In this document: one piece after another, positions 58,993 to 64,000 of the stretch
Position numbering within the stretch: position 1 is the first letter of the stretch
Layout of the letters: every line of letters begins with the position of its first letter
Origin: Sinorhizobium shofinae
Lineage (GTDB): Bacteria; Pseudomonadota; Alphaproteobacteria; Rhizobiales; Rhizobiaceae
Assembly: GCA_001704765.1 (NCBI GenBank)
Contig: MBFK01000061.1
Coordinates: 248,001-312,000, forward strand
Length of the DNA: 64,000 bases
Reading direction: 5' to 3'
Made by a program: the position numbers and the translations under genes
The notes under the pieces: generated by a model
The model's database searches: none
What the model saw: only the letters and a program-made list of their open reading frames with translations
Told to the model about the DNA's origin: nothing

Positions 58993-61251
58993 TCAAGGAT
59001 CGACGGACGTTCGCAGCAACCTGAGCGCGTTTATCGTCACCAGGACGGTGGCGCCGGTATCGGCCAGGATCGCCGGCCAGAGGCCGGTCACACCGGCAAC
59101 GGTCGTCACGAGAAAGACGCCCTTGAGGCCAAGCGCCATGGTGATGTTCTGGTAGATATTGCGCATGGTCGCCCGCGACAGCCTTACCATCGCAGCAATA
59201 TCCGTGACGCGCCCATGGAGGCTGGCGGCATCGGCCGTCTCGAGGGCCACGTCGGTGCCGCCACCGACCGCAATGCCGACATCCGCCGCCGCCAGAGCCG
59301 GCGCGTCGTTGATGCCGTCGCCGACCTTGGCGACCACGTATCCCTCGGTCTTCAATTCGCCGATGATGCGCTGCTTGTCCTCGGGCAGGAGTTCGGCGCG
59401 CGCCTCGATCCCGAGCCGGCCGGCAATCGCCTCCGCCGTGCGCCGGTTGTCGCCGGTGAGCATGATCACACGAAGGCCGCTATCCGCCAGTGCCTTCACG
59501 CCCGTCGCGGCATCAGGGCGCGGCTCGTCCCGCATGGCGAGCGCGCCGGCCGCACGGCCATCGGCGACGAGCACCGAAACGGTCTTCCCCTGGCCGTGCA
59601 GGGCGGACACCTGCGCCTTCTGCTCGGCCGTCAACGGCACGCGCCGGTCAGCCTCCTGCGGCGAACCGAGGAAGAGGTCTGCGCCCGCCACCCTGCCGCT
59701 GACGCCCTTGCCGCCGAGAGCCTTGACGTCCGCGGCGGCCGCCAATGCGGTTCCATCCGCCTCGGCGCGCGACAGGATCGCCTGCGCCAGCGGATGGCTG
59801 GAGCCCTGTTCGAGGGCGGCCGCATGGCCGAGAACGTCCGCTTCGGCTCGATCGAATCCAAGAATATCCGTCACCATCGGCTTACCTTCGGTCAGCGTGC
59901 CAGTCTTGTCGAAGGCCACAGCGGTGACCTTGCCGATACTCTCAAGCACGGCGCCGCCCTTGATGAGCAGGCCACGGCGTGCGCCTGCCGAAAGGCTCGC
60001 CGCGATTGCCGCCGGTGTGGAAATGACCAGGGCGCAGGGGCAGCCGATCAACAGAAGCGCGAGCCCCTTGTAAATCCACTCCTCCCAGAGCCCGCCGAAG
60101 AACAGCGGCGGCACCGTCGCAACCAGGGCCGCGACGAGGGCGACGGCCGGCGTATAGGTGTGGGAGAACCGGTCGATAAACCGTTCCGTCGGCGCCTTCA
60201 TCTCCCGCGCCTCCTCGACGAGCCGGATGACGCGGGCGATGGTGTTGTCGGCGGCAGCGGCGGTGACACGCAGCCGCAAGGCTCCGTCGCCATTGACCGT
60301 GCCAGCGAAGACACTGTCGCCAGGCCCCTTCAGGACGGGCGCGCTCTCGCCAGTCACTGGCGCTTCGTCGACGCCGCTCTCGCCGGTCAGGACCACGCCG
60401 TCGGCGGCGAGCCGGTCGCCGGGGCGAACGAGAATCGTGGCGCCGACCGGCAGGCTCTCCGCCGGAACCTCGATCATTCGCCCCTCTGCCTCCATGAGCG
60501 CCGATTTCGGCACAAGCGCCGTCAGCGCCTCGATACTCGCCCGCGCCTTGCCGGCGGCGATTCCTTCAAGGAGTTCGCCGATCAGGAAGAGAAACACGAC
60601 CATCGCGGCCTCTTCGCCAGCGCCGATGAAGACGGCGCCGGCCGCCGCGACGGTCATCAGCATCTCGATGGAGAACGGCGTGCCGGCCAGTGCGGCCATG
60701 ACCGCCCTCCTGGCGATCGGCAGCAGGCCGACAAGCATGGCAAGGATGAATATCCAGGGCTCGGTCGCAGGAAAGAGCTTTCCGACGCCGTAGGCGCCGG
60801 CCAGCGCGACGCCGCAGGCAACTGTCAGACTGCCCTTTCTTGTTCGCCACCACGGCTCCGCTCGACGCACATGGTTCGCGGCGGCGCCAATTTTCGAGGG
60901 GTCGGCGGAGTGTGCGGGCCGGACATCATGGGAGTGCTGGTGGCCGTGATCATCACCTGGCGCGCCATGGGCATGGCCGCAGCATGCATACTCGTCCGAG
61001 GGCGACAAATTTGGTGACGCTTCGCCGGCCAATGGCGAGAGCCCGTAACCAAGCCCGACCACCTTTCGTACGATTGACGGACCGACATCGTCGTGGTCGG
61101 CATGCCGGACCGTCATCGTGGCCGCAGTCACCGACACGCTGACATCCTTAACACCGACGACCCGCCTGACGGCGGTGTCGATCTTCGCCGCGCAGGACGC
61201 GCAATCCATGCCTTCGACGCGATATCTGCTTTCCCGAACCGGGCCTGTCAT
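58993..61251 (-). CDS. zntA: Zn/Cd/Pb-type P1B ATPase (ZntA-like)
   Basis: A 752-residue metal efflux pump. The N-terminal metal-binding domain has GMDCASC (Cys17, Cys20); a His-rich linker (90-108: CCGHAHGAPGDDHGHQHSH) may bind zinc. About eight helices, the ion-path CPC (404-406), phosphorylated Asp448 in DKTGTLTEG and the hinge GDGINDAPALA are present. It exports Zn, Cd or Pb; the metal is inferred from class. ATG follows AAAAGGAGCAACGC. A MerR-type promoter lies just upstream. Confidence 0.95.
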   Translation of the reverse strand: MTGPVRESRYRVEGMDCASCAAKIDTAVRRVVGVKDVSVSVTAATMTVRHADHDDVGPSIVRKVVGLGYGLSPLAGEASPNLSPSDEYACCGHAHGAPGDDHGHQHSHDVRPAHSADPSKIGAAANHVRRAEPWWRTRKGSLTVACGVALAGAYGVGKLFPATEPWIFILAMLVGLLPIARRAVMAALAGTPFSIEMLMTVAAAGAVFIGAGEEAAMVVFLFLIGELLEGIAAGKARASIEALTALVPKSALMEAEGRMIEVPAESLPVGATILVRPGDRLAADGVVLTGESGVDEAPVTGESAPVLKGPGDSVFAGTVNGDGALRLRVTAAAADNTIARVIRLVEEAREMKAPTERFIDRFSHTYTPAVALVAALVATVPPLFFGGLWEEWIYKGLALLLIGCPCALVISTPAAIAASLSAGARRGLLIKGGAVLESIGKVTAVAFDKTGTLTEGKPMVTDILGFDRAEADVLGHAAALEQGSSHPLAQAILSRAEADGTALAAAADVKALGGKGVSGRVAGADLFLGSPQEADRRVPLTAEQKAQVSALHGQGKTVSVLVADGRAAGALAMRDEPRPDAATGVKALADSGLRVIMLTGDNRRTAEAIAGRLGIEARAELLPEDKQRIIGELKTEGYVVAKVGDGINDAPALAAADVGIAVGGGTDVALETADAASLHGRVTDIAAMVRLSRATMRNIYQNITMALGLKGVFLVTTVAGVTGLWPAILADTGATVLVTINALRLLRTSVDP

Positions 61252-61277
61252 GCGTTGCTCCTTTTAGCTTCAAGAGC

Positions 61278-61308
61278 AGGCTACAACCTCTAGCGACTGG
61301 AGCTACAA
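61278..61308 (-). promoter_or_regulatory. MerR-family metal-responsive promoter of the ATPase gene
   Basis: Minus strand: -35 TTGTAG (61308-61303), a 19-bp spacer, -10 TAGCCT (61283-61278). The spacer centre CTCCAG-TCG-CTAGAG is a near-perfect dyad. Long spacers with a central dyad mark CadR/PbrR/ZntR/CueR operators. No merR-type gene is in the window. Confidence 0.7.
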
Positions 61309-61362
61309 GCGAAAACCTCGGCGCGACGAAGTAATTGGCGGGGAGACGGTTTAGCGGCAAGA

Positions 61363-61394
61363 CTGTAAGCGCCATTCCGCAATGGCGCTTACAG
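61363..61394 (-). terminator. Perfect 14-bp hairpin after the SDR pseudogene
   Basis: CTGTAAGCGCCATT and AATGGCGCTTACAG with loop CCGC, ten bases after the SDR stop. There is no T tract, so termination may be Rho-assisted or the hairpin may shield the mRNA end. Confidence 0.55.
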
Positions 61395-61404
61395 GTTCGG
61401 CAGT

Positions 61405-62231
61405 TCAAGCAGCGGCTTGAAAGTCGGTCGACACGGAAACGTGCCGCCATTTGGCGATCAGTTCGGCATCCGCGGCGTGCTTGGCTTCGATCGCAGCCAG
61501 CGTATCGCTGCCGAGCGGCAGCCGGACCGGGGGGTTCGGCGCCTCGACGAAGGCGACGACCACTTCGGCGAGCTTGGCAGGATTGCCGGGCTGGTTGTGG
61601 CTGATCTCCGTTGCCTTGGTGCGCACCGCACCCGCGGTATCCGCATAGTCCGCAATCTGCACGGGGCTGATGGAGAGCGACGTCGAGTCGAGGAAGTCGG
61701 TCCTAAAGTAGCCAGGCTCGATGGCGGTCGCATGGATGCCGAGCGGGCCGAGTTCCGCCGCAAGCGCCTCGGTCAGGCCTTCGACGGCGAATTTCGTGGA
61801 GCAATAGATCCCGAAACCGGCCGCGCTCGTGTAGCCGCCGACCGAAGAGAAATTGAGAATCCGCCCGGAGCGCTGTCGGCGCATATGCGGCAACACTGCG
61901 CGGGTGACGGAGAGAAGGCCGAACACATTGGTACGATAGAGCGCTTCTATCTCCGCCCCGCTCGCCTCCTCGACGGCTCCTAGCCGGCATTGTTGACGAG
62001 CACGTCGATGTGGCCGAAACGTGTGATGGCCTCCTTGGCGGCCTGATGCGCCTGTGCCTCGTCGGTGACATCGAGCGCCACCGCCAGAAGGTTGGAGCGC
62101 ACCCCGAAGCGCTCGACGATTGCTTTGGGGTTGCGGGCTGTCGCGACCACTTGATCGCCCTTGGCCAAAGCCTGTTCGGCGATCAGAGCGCCGAAACCGC
62201 GAGAAGCTCCGGTAATGAACCAAGTACGCAT
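61405..62231 (-). pseudogene. Frameshifted short-chain dehydrogenase/reductase
   Basis: Frame one starts at the ATG 62231 (MRTWFITGASRGFG) and stops at 61980 immediately after DVLVNNAG. Frame two carries on with LGAVEEASGAEIEALYRTNVFG, the Ser of NFSSVGG, and YCSTK with the catalytic Tyr and Lys, to 61405. Together they form a complete classical SDR of about 275 residues. The joint lacks the usual YG-containing residues after NNAG, so a small deletion with a net loss of one base is likely. As read, only an inactive 83-residue fragment is made from the first start. Divergent from a LysR gene. Confidence 0.82.
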
Positions 62232-62334
62232 GTGAACCTCCTTGAAAAACCTTCGCCGAAACAATTTCGGCGGGCAAGTCAGGTCTACGACGAAAGCATC
62301 GTTGAGATAATCCGCTGGATTCTCGATGAGTTAG

Positions 62335-62347
62335 TGAATATCATTCA
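62335..62347 (+). promoter_or_regulatory. LysR-type T-N11-A box
   Basis: TGAATATCATTCA is a perfect 13-bp dyad fitting T-N11-A, three bases before the lysR ATG and in the divergent region to the SDR gene. Confidence 0.5.
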
Positions 62348-62350
62348 ACA

Positions 62351-63250
62351 ATGCGGGACATATCCCCTTCGGACCTGATGCCCTTTCTGGCGCTTGCGCG
62401 ACATCGGAGCTTTCGCCGCGCCGCCGACGAGATCGGCTGTACGCCTTCGGCGATCAGCCATGCGCTGAAGTCGCTCGAGGAACGATTGGATCTGCGGCTG
62501 TTCAACCGGACGACGCGCAGCGTCGCGCTCACCGAAGCCGGTGAGCGCCTGCTCGCCCGCATCCGGCCGGCCTTTCGCGATATCGACGACGCCCTCGATG
62601 ATCTTAGCAGCCTGCGCGGCGTGTCGGTCGGTCGGTTGCGGCTGAACGCAGCGCAGACATCCGCGAAGATTGTCCTCCTGCCGGTCGTCGCCAGGTTCCT
62701 TGCAGCTTACCCGGGTATCACCGTCGAAATTGTCGCCGACAACGCGCTCGTCGATATGGTGTCCGAGGGCTTCGATGCCGGCGTCCGCTTCGGCGAGGTC
62801 GTCGCCCAGGACATGATCGCCGTGCCCATCGGTCCGCGGCAGCGCTCTGCCATCGTGGCGATACCCGATTTTTTCGAGCGCCACGCCAAGCCCTCACACC
62901 CCGAACAGCTCAAGGATCTCCCCTGCATCGGCCTGCGCTTCGGCAGCGGCCGGCTCTATGGCTGGGAGTTTTCGCGCGGCGGTGTAGAATTGTCGGTGGA
63001 GGTGGAGGGACCGCTGGTCGTCGGTGACCAGGACATGATGGTGGAGGCGGCGCTTCTGGGGGTGGGGCTAGCCTATGCCTTCGAGGAGCAGGTCGGTGTG
63101 CACATTGCGGCCGGGCGGCTGGTGCGGGTTCTGGAGGACTGGTGCCCCTATTATGGCGGCTTCTATCTCTATTACCCGAGCCGACGGCAGATGCCTGGAG
63201 CGCTGCGCGCCTTCGTCGATTTCGTGAAGGCAGCACAGGCGGCGGCGTAA
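62351..63250 (+). CDS. LysR-family transcriptional regulator
   Basis: A 299-residue regulator: N-terminal winged helix (MPFLALARHRSFRRAADEIG and CTPSAISHALKSLEERL), then an effector domain from about 90. It is divergent from the broken SDR gene, the usual arrangement for a LysR activator and its target. Effector unknown. Confidence 0.94.
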   Translation: MRDISPSDLMPFLALARHRSFRRAADEIGCTPSAISHALKSLEERLDLRLFNRTTRSVALTEAGERLLARIRPAFRDIDDALDDLSSLRGVSVGRLRLNAAQTSAKIVLLPVVARFLAAYPGITVEIVADNALVDMVSEGFDAGVRFGEVVAQDMIAVPIGPRQRSAIVAIPDFFERHAKPSHPEQLKDLPCIGLRFGSGRLYGWEFSRGGVELSVEVEGPLVVGDQDMMVEAALLGVGLAYAFEEQVGVHIAAGRLVRVLEDWCPYYGGFYLYYPSRRQMPGALRAFVDFVKAAQAAA

Positions 63251-63475
63251 CCGCTGGCTGCGCCACCGCAAATCCCTGAATTTCGGCGATCTGAACCTGA
63301 GGTTGCTGTGCGACTCCTTCAAAACCCCTAATTTTTAGTTGCTAAGGCGATACAACCATGTATGTTTATATCCGCGCTGGCACAACCTATTACGCTCTAT
63401 GATCTGATTGACTCGTAACGTTTGCGGTCGCATTGCCGTGCCACTGCTTTTTTTAACACCTCGAAAACAGAAATC

Positions 63476-63499
63476 GTCCTGACCGGGAACGGTCAGGAC
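63476..63499. other. Hairpin in the 3' intergenic region
   Basis: Nine-bp perfect stem GTCCTGACC/GGTCAGGAC with loop GGGAAC. On the minus strand GATTTCTGTTTT follows. The surrounding 63251-63514 is AT-richer than the rest and shows no gene. Confidence 0.45.
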
Positions 63500-63514
63500 A
63501 CTCCGTAAGCGGGC

Positions 63515-64000
63515 ATGCTCACTCCGCTGTGCCGATTAGGTAAGAAGTTCGCGTTGCCCGGCTGCCGGACAACTGTCACGCCCAATTCGCGATTTGCACC
63601 GAGGAGCGCTTTTGAACGAGTGATCGGCCAGGAGTTGGCACCGTATCTCCAGTCGGTCGGTTTTCTGAGGCATGGCCAGACTTTGAATCGGCACGCAAAA
63701 GGCGTCGTCCAGGTCATCTCCGTGCAACGCTCGATGAACAATACCGAGCTCGATTCCCGCTTTACGGTCAATATCGGCTACCCCCGACACCCGACCGGCA
63801 AAGGCCAAGGTGGCCGAATACGAATGCCGGGCTCGCCAGCGCATCGGCTTTCTGCGCCCGGAGCGGCAGGATCACTGGTACCGCTATCGGCCGAACGACA
63901 CGGCGAGCAGCTCGCGGTTGCGGAAGCCCGCGCAGACATAGAAGTTTACGTGCTGCCCTACCTTTCTCAAAAATCAGGCGATTTTCCATCGTTGTTGCTT
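63515..64000 (+). pseudogene. Decayed or frame-disrupted DUF4304-like gene, cut by window edge
   Basis: One plus-strand frame reads AFERVIGQELAPYLQSVGF, NRHAKGVVQVISVQRS and SRFTVNIG, then loses sense. The next frame then gives VAEYECRARQRIGFLRPE and DHWYRYRPND, and near 63905 the first frame again gives DIEVYVLPYLSQ. The three pieces join into the order expected of a DUF4304 protein, so two nearby frame changes that cancel each other are likely. The first frame stays open from ATG 63515 to the edge. The true start is uncertain. Function of the family is unknown. Confidence 0.5.

Noticed and set aside
59215-61017. A 600-codon plus-strand frame over the metal ATPase
   Set aside because: Antisense shadow with no recognisable domain.
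63493-63844. Minus-strand frames of 92 and 102 codons at the right edge
   Set aside because: Opposite to the DUF4304-like pieces, which make better sense; no start signals.

Overview
This 64 kb, GC-rich window reads as chromosomal DNA of an alphaproteobacterium of the Rhizobiaceae, most likely Sinorhizobium/Ensifer. Reasons: the gene order (a penicillin-binding protein, dnaK-dnaJ, pap-pit, recF, mgsA-glk, yejABEF, a tad/cpa pilus locus, nucleoside salvage genes) matches my memory of the S. meliloti chromosome; there is a small RNA of the rhizobial anti-Shine-Dalgarno type; and the intergenic spaces carry rhizobial palindromic mosaic repeats. No database was searched. I saw no tRNA, rRNA, CRISPR array, insertion sequence or prophage.

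Layout. 1-1300: the end of a DMT-type exporter, a small RNA with three CCTCCTCCC loops, and a frameshifted UV-endonuclease gene. 1.6-7.5 kb: class A penicillin-binding protein and the dnaK-dnaJ chaperone pair. 7.5-10.9 kb (minus strand): phosphate transporter pap-pit followed by a DUF1326/DUF2182 pair. 11-26 kb: housekeeping and repair genes (recF, moeB, two acetyltransferase/dehydrogenase genes, an SH3 protein, adenosine kinase, a VOC/TetR divergent pair with a clear operator, nth, an AraC-methyltransferase fusion, gpmA, dapB, an ABC exporter, glk, mgsA, a murein endopeptidase). 26-32 kb: the yejABEF peptide importer. 32-36 kb: a reductase and an NlpC/P60-MarR-aminopeptidase operon. 36-49 kb: a complete Tad/Flp pilus locus: pilA, cpaA-F and tadB-C on the minus strand, flanked on the plus strand by a TPR lipoprotein and by a CpaC-N-domain protein with two TadE-like pseudopilins. 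49-59 kb: nucleoside uptake and breakdown, deoB-add-upp on the plus strand facing an ABC transporter-cdd-PNP-deoA operon on the minus strand. 59-64 kb: a Zn/Cd/Pb-type P-type ATPase with a MerR-type promoter, a frameshifted short-chain dehydrogenase opposite a LysR regulator, and a decayed DUF4304-like gene at the right edge.

The most noteworthy signals outside ordinary genes are the small RNA, the MerR-type 19-bp-spacer promoter, the TetR tandem operator, a five-copy family of two-hairpin repeats, a perfect TTAA-N7-TTAA box upstream of the penicillin-binding protein, and three reading frames that are broken but otherwise well conserved.
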